Of a stretch of DNA of 64,000 nucleotides, positions 1 to 13,230 are shown one piece after another. Under the pieces are notes generated by a model. That model had not been told where the DNA came from. It did no database searches and was given only the letters and a program-made list of their open reading frames with translations. Made by a program: the position numbers and the translations under genes. Numbering within the stretch: position 1 is the first letter of the stretch; each line of letters starts with the position of its first letter. The stretch comes from Ecdyonurus torrentis (taxonomy: Eukaryota; Arthropoda; Insecta; Ephemeroptera; Heptageniidae): assembly GCA_949318235.1 (NCBI GenBank), contig OX439132.1, forward strand, positions 41,342,331-41,406,330, in the 5' to 3' direction.

Positions 1-3000
1 TATACAAGATTTTAATTTAAATCAAGAAGTTTCGATGACGATTTTTCATAGATTTTAAGATCACTTAATTTTCTTATATTTCTTTGCTTCAATATGGAAC
101 AAATACATGCAAATACAAAGAGATGTAGCTTTCAATAATATTGAAATATTTTATAAAGTATATTATTTTCATCTTGATTTACTTTTCTCAACTTTAAATT
201 TTTTTTTTTTTTTTTTTTTTTTTTTGCAGGAAAATTATAGCTACAAAGATTTGGCAAAACATAAAATTAAATAATAATAAATAAAATAAACTCCTCTTGC
301 AAGATATAATAATATACCTGCGAGCATTTATGAATGTTCGATTATTCTTAAATAATCGTGCATTAAACCAAGAACTGATATCATGGGCGATATGTGTGTG
401 GGCGATAATGCAAACTAAAATTCTCCTAAATATAAGCTTGGATTTACTATACTTTGATTCCTTAATTAATATTTCTTTTAAAATCTTTATAAGTCAGTAT
501 AAGATTAGAATTCTATGCCATATACACAGAGAAAATATATAGTAATTAAAAATAATTAATATTTCAAACAGGCTTAACGTCATATAAAATTCCTACTACA
601 TAAAATACATACAGAAAGAAAGCTTTTGTTTTTTTAATCCACTTGCGCGGTCTTTACATTATTTCGTGAGAGCTCGCGCTGTTTGTACACTGTGTGTACT
701 GTAGAGCGATTTTTGCACCACACGCTTGCTCATTTATATTGGGAGTACATAAAAATTTAAGAAGATATATTAAAATAAATAACTTTACTTTTTTTTAATA
801 AAAAAATCAATGGTGTTGTTGTATTTTTTTTTATTTTTTTTATTTTTTTCTACAAACACGGGGAAAAGCATGGGTTTAAGTAACGCGCGCGGATTCAATG
901 GTAACAGGTGAACAGGAGATGCTAGCAGGTAGTAAAATAACAACTTTTTTTTAATACACACTCGCGGCACTCGCGCTTCTTTATGTGAGGTAATATTATT
1001 GTTTTGAATAGGGAATGAAAAAATAATGAGAATGAACTGTATTGACTAAATCTTTTTGTATATGGTATCATTTGCGGTTCTTGAAATCATGTTATTTGAC
1101 TTTTTATCAATAATAAATTATATTTATTATGTAAATTAGGATTCAAATTAATATAAATAAATAATGAAATCCAGAAATATTGAACTTATTTTTAAAATAG
1201 CTCTCATGTATTTTATGTGAATATCTTCATTATTATTGCTGATTATTATGCATATCTTTATTATAATATTGATATTAAACATAATAGTACTAAAACGATC
1301 CATAGCATTGAAATTATTATACAAATACGTAATTAAAAAATGGCAAACAAAAGGAAAAAAAAAAGACATCATAAAATTTGTCATCAAGTTCTATTTTGCG
1401 GTATGCTGCACATAAGTTCTTTTTGACAGCAAAGTAACATGTAAGAAATGTGAGAGAAAATATTTCATACTATACATTTTTTTTTTTTTTTTTTTTTTTT
1501 TTGTGATCTGAAAATAAGTTTAATAAGATCCTGTCAGCATTGTATATAGGACAGCTAGCTCATCCCGAGAGTCCGTCACGCCCCCCTTAGTCCCCCTCAT
1601 GTTAACAATGGGAAGGAAACACCCTCGATCATCGCAACAAATTACTCAACCTCCTCCCCACACCCCATCAATTTGTCAGTTTCTAACAGCTTAATATAAC
1701 TATTTAACACACTCTAGGACGACGTAACGCCATACTTCAAATTTCGCCTGTCATCAAAATACAATTTGATAAATTCTCCTTCAAAAATTCTTTGCCTCAA
1801 CAGTCTAAAATTAAATACCTAGCTATTACCTATACTGTAGTTCTAAAAATATAATACTTGAATACATCGTAACAATAAGAAAAATAATATATAATTTGAA
1901 TAAAGGCAGAATTATCAACGTTCTACCAATTCCTCCTACTCCCCCTATATAAAGATTCTTAATCTAATTCACATGCAACTAATAAAATAAAAGTTAAGAA
2001 TTTTCCAACAACAATTTAATGCTGTTTGATTTATCCCTTAAGACCAAAGCCCCTTGAACGTAGGCAACAAGTTAAGCACCCGCATGCAGCAAAAGTTGCC
2101 GACTTTTCAGGGGCTAAACTAATAATTGATTTATTTACTCCCCCCCCCCCCAAAAAAAAATATATATACATGTGTTTATCATTACAATCAAAGGCTTAAT
2201 GTGCGCGGTTATAGTGTTTACTTAAAGTAGTTTGAACGAGTTTTGATATTATTTAAACGCCGTTTTAGTGCTACCTATAGATTCCTTATTTCTCTATGCT
2301 CCTATTGATGTAATAAAAAATACATTTAGTTCGAAACGCAAATAAAAAAATAGCCGCAAAGTCGAGCATTTTCCTCATACAACATTGGTTAATGGCTGAA
2401 AAGGCCAGGATCCTTCCACAGTAGATCATTCATATTTCTGCGAAAGTGTATTTAAATGGACTCAAAAACAGATAAATAAGCTCTTTGATAAACAAAGAAA
2501 CTTTTAAAAGCATTAAACTAAATTTGGTTCGAAACGCACTGAGAACTTTGTGACTAAAAGAGCTGAAAATGAGAAATTTTTTGTTAACCAGTACTTTTAT
2601 ATAGTTCGGAAATCGGCCGCTAGAGGCTCCGAATCATGGCGATCGCGGGCGATCGCGGGAGAAACGAGATATAAACGTCAATTGAGCTCATAAACGTTAA
2701 TAAAACTCTTGTAATGTACTTAATATGTATTAACTTCATTATAATTAATGAAAGTATTTGAAGAAATAATTTTTATAATACAAAAATTTCGAGCTATAAC
2801 ATAACTTGTTTTATATAAGTGTGTGCATGGCTTTTAGTGATGTGGCCTTATATGACATGCATTTTACTATAATCTGTATATATATACGCATATTCAATAA
2901 AACAATTTTTTGTTATCTTTTACCACCAGTATAATAACCTAAGTTATACTTGAATACTGAAAATTGTTAAAAGTATTACGAAGTCTTAAACAAAAAAGAT

Positions 3001-3685
3001 AAGGTGGCCACTTTTCAACCTCCTACGTATATAATATATATTTTTTTTTATTCTATATAGAAGCTTGTGTCTTATATATATATAATTCAGGTGGCAAGTG
3101 GAGTATGTACTTGTATTTTACACCGTGGGTCCTGCTGCTGCAATGTCACTTAGCTGGCGTGTGAACAAGCTAACGAGAAAAAAAAAAAGTAAAGTCCACT
3201 TTGTTGTGAGGATAAATTGCCCCCGCACTTTGGTGTGCGAGAAAAAAAAAAAAAAAAAAAAAAAAGGAGGAACACAGTAGCTGCTCTACACCCATCGTAA
3301 ATACAGATTACACTTTAGTTTATTTATATGTTACTTCACACGCTAGCTTCGCTAAAAAAAAAAAAAAAAAAAATTAAAATATATTTTTATGAGATTATAA
3401 ATATTTTTGCAATACTTTTCGTATACCTGAAAGTGCGGATGAATATCTCATTTTCTTATATTTCATCCACATAACCTGTATATTAGGTGATATCAAAATT
3501 CAGATTTTATACCTTGCCAGCGAATATTTAAACTCGCCTATATACAATATATTTTTATTGATACAATAATTTCCTATAATGTCCATTTCACTCACACAAG
3601 ATCGTGATGAATTCTCACATTGGTATCAAGAACCCTTTTTAAAAGTTAAATTTAACGTCAAAGTAAAGCCATATAATAAAGAATA
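1..3685. other. 5' flank, no gene seen
   Basis: AT-rich non-coding DNA with poly(T) at 199-225 and about 1480-1502, and poly(A) near 3243-3265 and 3352-3373. Mixed, less AT-rich patches occur at about 640-735, 1555-1680 and 2605-2665. The last contains GCGATCGCGG twice in tandem. Open frames here are short and lack any recognised protein. Confidence 0.6.
2048..2115. repeat. Small inverted repeat (hairpin)
   Basis: AGCCCCTTGAACGTAGGCAAC at 2048 pairs imperfectly with the reverse complement of GTTGCCGACTTTTCAGGGGCT, which ends at 2115. The arms are about 20 bp around a 27-bp loop. It could be a short foldback element; its function is unknown. Confidence 0.45.
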
Positions 3686-4013
3686 AAGCCTTAATTTTAT
3701 CATTTATTAAATAGTTTTATAAAAAAACAACTTATTTTCTCGTTTCATTCGTGATTTTACGACAATTAGAAGTCAAGTAATGGATTAATAATTTTCACTC
3801 CCTCCCAAAAAGGAACGGTAAGGGTAGTCACAGCATGAAACCGCAAGAGTAATAAAAGTTTAATCGAAATATTAACTTTCTTAAATATTCATGATAGCCT
3901 TAATTTTATCATTTATTACATAGTTTTGGAAAAAAATAGCTTATTTTCTCGTTTCGTTCATGATTCTACGACAATTATAGAAGTCAAGTAATACATTGAT
4001 AATTTTCACCTCC
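3686..4013. repeat. Direct duplication of a ~120-bp unit
   Basis: Two diverged direct copies at about 3686-3805 and 3894-4013. Both begin AGCCTTAATTTTATCATTTA and contain CTTATTTTCTCGTTTC and GAAGTCAAGTAAT. They are separated by about 88 bp of unrelated sequence. They look like an old local duplication or two insertions of one repeat. Confidence 0.75.
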
Positions 4014-4343
4014 TCTTGCTAGATCGCGCAAAAGAAAAAAATATATAATATAAGAAAAAGGCAAAATGTTATGTAAAAAAGGGAGAGATGAGTGTTCGAA
4101 TGCATTATGTGGGGGTGGGGTGGGGTGTTCGCGATGTCAGCCAGAGCCTCCTGGTGAACGCGAACAGGCAACTGATTGAAAACGGAGACACAATTTAACA
4201 TAGGGTATGAAGTAGCCTGGTAAAGCTTTAATTTCGTTTACAAAATATAATTATATTATAGAAAAAAACAACTAAGTTTTGACACATATTTTTTTTATCA
4301 TGTAATTAGAACAATATAAATAATTTCAAGGAAAATAACAAAT

Positions 4344-4738
4344 TTAAAGACCTTGTCAAGTTACTTTTTTATCATTTAGAATACTATAGATTGATATTTA
4401 CCATACTTTATTATCCATGAATTATAGACACCAACACGTTGATTTTGATTTTTTTTTTACTGTTATATCACGTATCTGACGTCACAATGTACCGATGTGG
4501 TTGTGATAGGGGTAAAGAACTTGAGGGAGGAGCTTAAATTTATCACGTGACCAGAGCGGTGACTGTGATTGGCGGTGGTACATTGTGACGTCAGATACGT
4601 GATATAACAGCCAAAAGAAAATAAATAAAAATAAATACAAAATCAACGTGTTAGTGTCTAATTCATGGATAATAAGGTATGATAATTATCAATCTAGTAT
4701 TCCAAATAATAAAAAAAGTAAGTTGACAAGGGCTTTAA
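4344..4738. mobile_element. TTAA-flanked inverted-repeat element (MITE-like)
   Basis: TTAA stands at both ends (4344-4347 and 4735-4738). The arms, about 145 bp each, are strongly complementary, beginning AGACCTTGTCAAG on the left and AGCCCTTGTCAAC as the reverse complement of the right. Both arms end in TATCACGTATCTGACGTCAC followed by AATGTACC. The short centre contains TCACGTGA. There is no ORF for a transposase, so it would be non-autonomous. TTAA is the duplication made by piggyBac-type elements, but the termini do not show the usual CCC start, so I leave it unclassified. Confidence 0.8.
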
Positions 4739-5091
4739 CGTCATATTTTATATTTACATTCATTTTTAGAATTATTTCATTTATATATATCAATTATAAT
4801 TTTATGTTGCGTGCAGAAATCCTTATCATATAATTTTGAACAGCAGATGACAGCCACACATGGAGATGAATGACATAAACATTAAGAAACCAAATGAACA
4901 TCAACCAATGTTTTATTATGGTATAATAATTATAAAGCAATTTTCTCTCGTGTAAACATTGTGCGAGTGAAGGAATAATTTTTTTCTTCTTGTCACCTGG
5001 CAAAAAATGAAGGTTAAGTATAGCAAAAAATATTAATAATAAATATTTTATTGAATTGAAATATATATAGTATTATTATATAAGAAAAATG

Positions 5092-5154
<63 letters not shown>

Positions 5155-5247
5155 ATAATATTATTTTTATTCGTTATTGGAGTAGATTTATATTATATGG
5201 TTGAAAGGAAAAGGATAATAAATAGGCAATAAATTTTTAGTTGTGGC

Positions 5248-5279
<32 letters not shown>

Positions 5280-6665
5280 TAAAAAAAAGTAACAAAAAAA
5301 GCGGAGCACATTGTTCACTGAGCAAAACTTATAAATTGAGTGAGAGAAAAAAATTTTTATACTAATCTCCAACCAAGCATTTATAGATATCAATGTCTTT
5401 ATTATATAAATATTTTCACTTGATCAGCTTGTGTATCAAAAAATACAATAAATAAAGGAATTGTAATTTAAAAACTGTATATTATATTTTCTATTTACCA
5501 TTCAATGTAACTATACTTTTCATTGTTAAAATTGATACAATTATTGTATTTTTGGATCAAAAGAAGAAAATATATAAAAAATTATTTGAATTTTTTTATA
5601 ATTATACTGTATGTTAGGTAAAAATTGAGAATTTATAATGGCATACTGTATTCATCGAAATAAGTTAAAAAAAAAAAAAAGCTACTCAATTTAAATTTAC
5701 ATTTTACCGAGTATATCATCCAACCTTATTAATAAAATATTAAAAATAATAATAATAATAATAAATAAATTTAAAAAAAAGCTGATCAGCATGCAGCTCA
5801 TATGTTTATAAAATACATTAATGTACATTGCTATATGAGATTATTTTCTGGCTGATTGTGATTTAAATTTATTGTTTAAATTCATTTGAATAACGTATAA
5901 ACATTAATTTATTGATGCAAATTTATTTATTTTTTTCCTAATAACTATATAAAAAAAATAGCTAATTATACGAACGAGTAAAAAAAATATTGTGGTATTC
6001 CCATTTCCGCCGCTATTTATAAATAAAGTAAAAACTTGTTATATTTACAGTTTGTACATTGTTTCAAAGTTTTTATCTGCATGGTTTTATGATTTAATTG
6101 TTCTTTATCCTAGGTCAGTCATGCTACAGACTGATTTTTTTTATATAAATAAATAGTTTATTTTTAAGACCTTTATATAATACTGTAATTTTATATCAAA
6201 ATAATAAAAATACATTTAAAAAAACTTGTTTGTAATCTCTCTCTCCCTCTCATTATTTTTTTTATTTTTTTTTCTTCTTCTTCTTCTTTTCTTTAAATGT
6301 ATCTATTACTTTCACTACATTTCTATTCATTCTGATTTTCTCTCTCCCTGTCTCCCAAATTTCTTTCTCGTATTTTCATTTTAGAACTATATCATTATAA
6401 TGCATAATATTTTATTGCATGTCATTACGGAGTAGAACACGTAAAAATGCAAATATACATTAAACAAAACGATTCATATTATGATAAAAACTCTTATTGA
6501 CCTACTGATGAAGAATTACTGTATTTAAAAACATTACATGCATAATAATCAGATACACTTTAAAATTATATTTTCAAGAATTTCTATATCTTATATTCTG
6601 TATCCATCAACATTATCTTATATAACCATATATGATTTATGAATTACATTGCACAGTCTACAATA

Positions 6666-6668
<3 letters not shown>
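4739..6668. other. 5' flank, AT-rich, no gene seen
   Basis: Low-complexity DNA with an (AT)n tract at about 5092-5142, poly(A) at about 5247-5271, a short (AAT)n patch near 5745-5765, and C/T-rich runs near 6235-6355. Nothing coding is recognisable. Confidence 0.55.

Positions 6669-6728
<60 letters not shown>
6669..6728. repeat. (TC)n microsatellite
   Basis: About 30 uninterrupted TC units, ending just before GGCTTACAAG. Confidence 0.97.
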
Positions 6729-6730
<2 letters not shown>

Positions 6731-6843
6731 CTTACAAGTTAGAGTGTATAAACCTCGTATCTCCAAAAAACTGTGATAAAATTTTGAACCTTGTCCCATT
6801 TATATAAAGAGCCTAGAATCCCATCATTTTTTAGAGAAGACGA

Positions 6844-7199
<356 letters not shown>

Positions 7200-8054
7200 C
7201 AACCTCTCGTTTTTCTATTTTGTATATTTTAGTGCATTATCTTTCTGTAGCCCTAAACGTTGTGTAAAGTATGCAACAAGTTGAGCACAAATATTTTGAT
7301 CATTAATTTTATAAGCAAATATTATTATTTACGTTTCATTGATATAATAATCAAGAAATAAACATATTTAACTATAAATCTTGATATGAAGGATGAGTTC
7401 ATCAAAGCACGAAGAAAATGATTTTATTTATATATATAATAAAAATTATATACACTTTTAACAAAATTTATATAGCACATAATTTAGAGTGTAATACAGT
7501 TTACTTATAGTTGTCACTTATACGACATTTTATATAGGTTTACTATATTTATATATACTATCAGTATAAAATCCAATAGGACCTACAATAATTTACAAAG
7601 ACACTAAATAAATCACCAATGTTTTTCTTCTCTTATTTTTTTATCGTATAACTTTATAGTATATATATATTTTTTTTTCTGTTCTTATTTCTATCTTTAT
7701 CACTAAAATTAATCTTTACTTTATTTTTACTGGTACAATTTTTTTTCTTCTTCTTTTTCTTCTTTTTATATACAGTAGGGATATAACAGAAAAAGTAAAG
7801 CAGTTCGAAGGTTATTCAAGCACCAGTAGCCGGATTGCTGTCTGGGAAATTTCAACAACGAAGAATAAATCACGAAGTCTTGATCATTTTTAGCAACGAG
7901 CACAATCAGTTTAGCGTCATGAGTGGCTGACTTTCTGATGCTTTTGATATATTTTTTTATATTATCCATGAAAAATTTAATATTTTTGTCACAATAGAAG
8001 AATATTTAATATATACTTAAAAAAATTTCTATCAATATTTCAATCAAATAAAAA
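7200..8054. other. 5' flank, no gene seen
   Basis: AT-rich spacer. A less AT-rich patch at about 7790-7930 (for example AGCACCAGTAGCCGGATTGC) has no recognisable coding content. Confidence 0.5.
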
Positions 8055-8370
8055 ATAGGTTGTTTGCGCATCACGTCATATTTAATGCGCATGGATGCCA
8101 TACTGGAGTATAATGAATAGTATTGCTCAGCATACAAACTTCATTTTTGGCTATTTTCTTTGGGAAATCGGTCATTTTTTTTTTAATTTTCTCACATTCT
8201 TGAGATACTAATTCAACCTTTATAATATAACAGCTGCAATGCTCTCAAAAATATTGCATGCTTCTTAGTATTTTTAAATAAGTAAAATCAGTTATTTTCC
8301 TATATGTAGCCCATATTATTAAGTGATCCAATATATAGCATCGACGTAAACATGGATGCATACACCCTAT
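8055..8370. repeat. Dispersed ~320-bp repeat, copy 1
   Basis: It shares with 50966-51297, in order, a GCGCAT.ACGTCAT motif, ATTGCTCAGCATA.., CTATTTTCTTTGG, CTCAAAAATATTG, AGTATTTTTAAA and a CACCCTAT end. The left end ATAGG.TG is roughly complementary to the right end CACCCTAT, suggesting short terminal inverted repeats and hence a MITE-like origin. The copies have diverged substantially. Confidence 0.65.
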
Positions 8371-9511
8371 ATGCATAAATAAGACACTAAAAACAATGAT
8401 AAAGATTTTACTGAAATTTGCATGAGTATTTATTAAAATGTTTCTCTTAAAAAAAATCCTAATCACAAATTTAAAATTTCGTCAAAAGGACAATTTCTGA
8501 AGTTCTGTAACTTCTCACTTGAAACTTGAAAGTAGAGTAAATGAAAAATTAGTGGAAGAACTTCAAAGAAAAATCACATAAATTTAAAACTTGAAATCAT
8601 AACAAATTTTCTTAGTTTAAAACACGAAAACGTGTAGTATCCTCATTTGAAATTGAATGATCTTTAGAATGCAATAAGTTTCCTCAAAAACAGAGATGAA
8701 TCAATGATGATATAGTTCCGCAATAGAAAATTAATGGGAGCGCACCGTTTTCTTCTCCACCTTTGATTGCTTATATCGCGCTGCGCTGGTAAGACTCATT
8801 CTTTCTTTATAAAATTAAAATAAAAAGTTCAAAGTTTCATATTACAGAGTATATCAACTTTATTGTTACAATATTTACTGAATAACTTAATCAATCATTT
8901 AAAACTGTCATTGAATATATATGTCAACGATTTTTCATATACACGTTCATTTATAATTTCCCTCTCTCTATATACGTACATATATAAACATTTTATATTG
9001 TTGTATAATAGAAGAAAAGTCAATAAAGAAGTGTCGTCTATATGTTGAGAAGTCAATATATATATTTTTGTTAGCACGTCAGCGTATTGAAAAAGTACTC
9101 ACACATGTGCTGTACTGTGCTATGTGGAGAGGACAAAAGATTTGGCGGACACAAAGAAAAAAAATAAAGTGTCGAAGTTACGCGGGACTGAAGCCAGAAA
9201 GCAGGAAAGAGGAAAAGCATTTTTTTTTATTATATTATATCTTTCTCATGACATCGATGAGATTGCCATAATTTCTTCAAAATTTTACCCCATACGCTAT
9301 ATCAGTATTATTCAATACAGTCAGTGATGAAATAGAAAAAAATAATAATAAACGAACCTATAGGGTCGCTGAGGCTTCCGTATATGCAGCGAATATAAGG
9401 TACTGTACAGTATATATAATTTTCGACTCTATATTATAATGTATTGCAAAAAAAATATATAATATATATATAAAAAAAAAAAAAACTGAGATGCCCAAGA
9501 AGCAAAAACTC

Positions 9512-9596
<85 letters not shown>

Positions 9597-11309
9597 AAAA
9601 CGCTGGATCTGGATTAAATTTTTCTTCTGCTATGTTTTCTTTGCAATGATCTTTGTGATCTTTGTAAAAATTAAACTTAGAAAAAAGCTATATAACTATA
9701 ACAAGTTTACAATGAGGAGTAAAAAAAAACTATATATATTTTTACTATTATGTATATGAAACACAAATATGAGTAATGGGTTAAAAGAAGAGGAAGATTG
9801 AATAAGATGTTTTTGTCAATATTATCAATCTAAATTGACATAACCAGGAAGCATAAAGCATAAAATCAAAATAATTATCAAAAAAAATCATATAAAGAAA
9901 GGGACAACCGAAACATCTGATGACAAGAAAAAAAAAATGACTGATTGTTAGTCTTATTTTTGGTGTACTTTTTCGAGTAGAGTGAGTTCATAAAAACTTC
10001 CTTAGACATCATAAAACGATTGATGACTTTACAACAAGTGAAAAAAACAACACAACACTCATCTGTCAACCCTCATTCACTCGTCATTCTTTTCTTTTTC
10101 TCTGCACTTCACTCACTCAAAGGTAAACTTTTCTCTCTCTCTCTCTCTCTCTCTTGTTCTCAACGCTCGCTTACACCTCTCAACACTCACTAAAAAATTA
10201 TTCTGTTTTCTCGGAGGACGTACGTAAGTAAAAAGATTTTAATCTCTAACATGTCCACTGAATATCTGGACCAGTCTCCAAAGTTAGACTTTAAATTTCT
10301 GATGCAAAAACCAAACCCAATCTGATATCAAACATTAAAAATTAAGTTTAAAAAAAAATACAAATAATCTTGATATCAATTATAAAATGAACATTTAATT
10401 TTTATAATAAAATTAGAAAACAAATTTATGTATAAAAAAAGACAACAAGTATATTTTACCTATTTATTTTAATTTAATGTAAAATACTACTTGGAACTCA
10501 TTAAATATGCACCCTTTATAATGTTATTTAAACTTTCAGCCTTAAATTGTATAAATGAAGTCATTTTTTTTAACATCATTTAAATATATGTTAAAAATGC
10601 GTATAAGATTAGATTAGATTTTGACAACACTAAAATTAAAATATATAAAATTATATATACTTTTCTTTGCTACCTATTTTATGAGTAAAATTCTTCGTTA
10701 CATTATTCTGTCATATTTTGTTTTTTTAAAGAAATTTCAGTTCGCTCAATTGACAAATGAGTTAATCTTTTTGTTAAAATATTTATTTTAAATACTTCCG
10801 GTCAAAAAAAATAAAAGTTGACTTTTTGATGAAAATCCACATCCGAACCTTTCTTTCTCTCTTTTTTTGTTACTATATTTGTCTAAAAACTACAGTTTAA
10901 ATATGTCATGAGTATATATATATAATCCATTATGAGCATGTTATACTTCAATGACAAAATGCATCTATTGTGATGTGATGCTGTGTAGAGATGTCCCGTG
11001 GCGTACCTTGGTACAGTGATGAGGAGGGGAAGAGAGGCTCGCACCCTGGGAGGTGTATAACTGACATGTCCATCAAATATTATCACCTCTTCAGTAAAAG
11101 CTAAAAAAAAAAAAAAAAAAAAAAACTAACCCTCTTTTGAACAGTACACTCTCCCATATTAATGCCGTTTTCATTTACAATACTTTTTTTTACTTATATT
11201 TTTTACCTTAAAAATCATAATTTTTTTTTGTCTCCCCACTTATTTTTTATATATAATATAATATATTTTTATTTTTATTCCCCACTATTTTTTTCCTACC
11301 TCCTCCCAC
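8371..11309. other. 5' flank, no gene seen
   Basis: AT-rich DNA with an (AG)n tract at 9514-9593, a short (TC)n at about 10133-10154 and poly(A) at about 11103-11125. A mixed patch at 8735-8800 contains CCTTTGATTG, close to a TCF/Pangolin site. Another mixed patch lies at about 10980-11070. No coding similarity is recognised. Confidence 0.5.
9514..9593. repeat. (AG)n microsatellite
   Basis: About 40 uninterrupted AG units. Confidence 0.96.
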
Positions 11310-11530
11310 ACGCACATAAATTAGTTAACCAAAATTCCGCTAGTGTCGCTAGTTGTAGTAAAAACCTACAGTTTTTGGTCTCTCGTGCTCTTGAGCGCAC
11401 ATCATACACATACAGTGCTTGTTGGTAACCTAGGCAACCGCCATCCATACACATTTCATCTTCTTTCTCTCGTCAACTACCGCCGCCGCGCTCCTCTCTT
11501 ATAGCGCTAAAAAAGAATAAGTATTTTCGG
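11310..11530. promoter_or_regulatory. GC-richer 5'-flank block, probable promoter-proximal region
   Basis: Compared with the strongly AT-rich surroundings, this block is rich in CG dinucleotides and mixed sequence, including GCCGCCGCGCTCC and CGGGGCGGAG. It lies 400-620 bp upstream of the start codon and contains the X-box. No clear TATA box or initiator can be singled out in DNA so rich in TATA-like sequence. Calling it promoter-proximal is inference from position and base composition. Confidence 0.4.
11425..11438. promoter_or_regulatory. RFX X-box in the gene's 5' flank
   Basis: GTAACC-TA-GGCAAC matches the RFX X-box consensus GTNRCC(0-3N)RGYAAC at every defined position. It lies about 490 bp upstream of the apterous ATG, within a GC-richer block. 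RFX factors use such sites mainly in promoters of ciliary and sensory-neuron genes. Whether it serves apterous or an unseen upstream transcript cannot be told from sequence alone. Confidence 0.55.
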
Positions 11531-11927
11531 GGCGGAGAACTTTATCATTACATATATATATTATATATATATATATACTTATTATATGAACTGTGTGAAG
11601 CATGCGCACTTATAAATGAACTCGATTTTTAAAACATCATAATATATGCGCTTCGTTACGCGAATGAGCAAGTGTATTAAATGTGATTGAAGACAGAAAA
11701 GAGAGAGAAAAAAAAATATAAAAAAACTTAATTAAAAGGATTTTTTCTGTTATTTTTTTTAAATGCAAAAAAGTAAAAAAAAAGTGAACTGAAAAAAAAA
11801 GACATACAAGTGCACCGTGTGAATGTATATAAATAAATAAAATAGTGATATGAGATTTTGTTTATAAATTATAAAGGTACTCATCACGGGAGACATTAGT
11901 AAAAAAATTAACTCGCATCAGGCATCG
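11531..11927 (+). other. Probable 5' UTR or immediate upstream region of apterous
   Basis: AT-rich DNA leading to the start codon. It includes an (AT)n patch, GCATGCGCA at about 11600 (part of an NRF-1-like site) and TATATAAATA near 11826, which could act as a TATA box for a short leader but is unremarkable in this composition. An in-frame TAA at 11865 fixes the downstream ATG at 11928 as the start. The transcription start cannot be located. Confidence 0.4.
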
Positions 11928-11975
11928 ATGGGAGTGTGTAGCGAAGAGGCTCCAAAAATTACCGGGATGCACTGG
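11928..11975 (+). CDS. ap: apterous coding exon 1 (16 codons)
   Basis: This very short first coding exon encodes MGVCSEEAPKITGMHW and ends at a TGG|GTATGT donor in phase 0. The next exon begins CAG CAG CAT GAG, so the join reads ...MHWQQHERYIGPAYD. From memory, Drosophila Apterous starts MGVC.EE and continues MHWQQ, so both sides of the junction match. The start codon is the first ATG after an in-frame TAA at 11865-11867, with GG following the ATG. No frame-finder would report so small an exon; it is supported by protein similarity, frame and splice sites. The only thing not visible is whether further 5'-UTR exons lie upstream. The apterous product is a nuclear LIM-homeodomain factor that selects dorsal wing and neuronal identities and works with the cofactor Chip/LDB. 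Confidence 0.9.
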
Positions 11976-12878
11976 GTATGTATTAATTATTAATTAATTA
12001 TAATTTTGTAATTAATATAATCAGTTGTCAATATGTTATCAATCATGTAAAACTTAAGTGGTTAACGTCATATTAATAGTTTCATTTCTTGATACTGTAT
12101 TTGTAATAGTAAACTTTTTATTTGTTTTTGTTTTTTTTATAGTATTGTGATTCAAGCCTTTTATTTTATAGTTATTATACAGTATCTATTTAGCCTTGAT
12201 GTTTTGATATAGATATTCTATATTGAACTTAAATTTTATTTTACTCCAAAAAGGTGAGCCGGTTTATAAAACAATATTCTTGTTTTAAGCTTTTTTTTTT
12301 TTTATCTTTGCGTATTTTTTAAGGCATGGATTCTCTCTCTTTCTCTTCAGTCAGTTTATAGAAATATAAGTAATTAACCATAGAAATGTTAAATTGAAAG
12401 GGTGTACCTTGTTTTGAATTTCTTCTATTTGTTGTATATTTATTAATTTAAAAAATTCTTATATAATATTTTTATTGGCCTAGCTATTTTAATTTTCAAA
12501 GAGAATAAATATTTTGAGTTTACACTCCATGCGTATTCAATAAAAATATACACCTAAAATACATAATAGTATGTATGTGACTTAAAGTAGTTGAAACATA
12601 AGAATACTATATAAAAACCAGTACACGCGACCATAACAGACATATGACAGGAATTAAAATAAGGCTTATGGTTTTAATAAAATAAATATTTATATAATTT
12701 TTTTTACTTGATGTCAGGAAGATATAATGTAAACAAAATTAGTTACGTGGTTACGTGTATATAAGATAATATTATATTAACACGTATATTATATTAAGAA
12801 ATGCTACAATTCTCTGAAGTAAAATTGTATAAGAAATATTTTGTAGAAAACTGAACTGCAATGTATAATATTTTTCTA

Positions 12879-12915
<37 letters not shown>

Positions 12916-13230
12916 AAATATTTTTGTGATAAATTTACACATGAAAAACAGTACACGGTTAAGAGGACAAAAGTACTGTACAAGGATCAGTTTTTGTTGT
13001 CCACTGGTCACTTGAATGGTCATAGAAAAGTCATACATACTCTAGAGATATTAAGTTTTTTTTTTTGTAATGGAATGACCAAAAGGAATCTTGAGGTTGT
13101 TGACTCTTTTGAAGGGCTGTAGACATATGAGGGTGGGGACTTTTAAAGGTATTTTAGAGTCTATTATCTTTTGAAAAGTATATTAGGGTGCATATAGAAA
13201 TGCTTTTGACAAGAAAAGTGTGCAGTTTGG

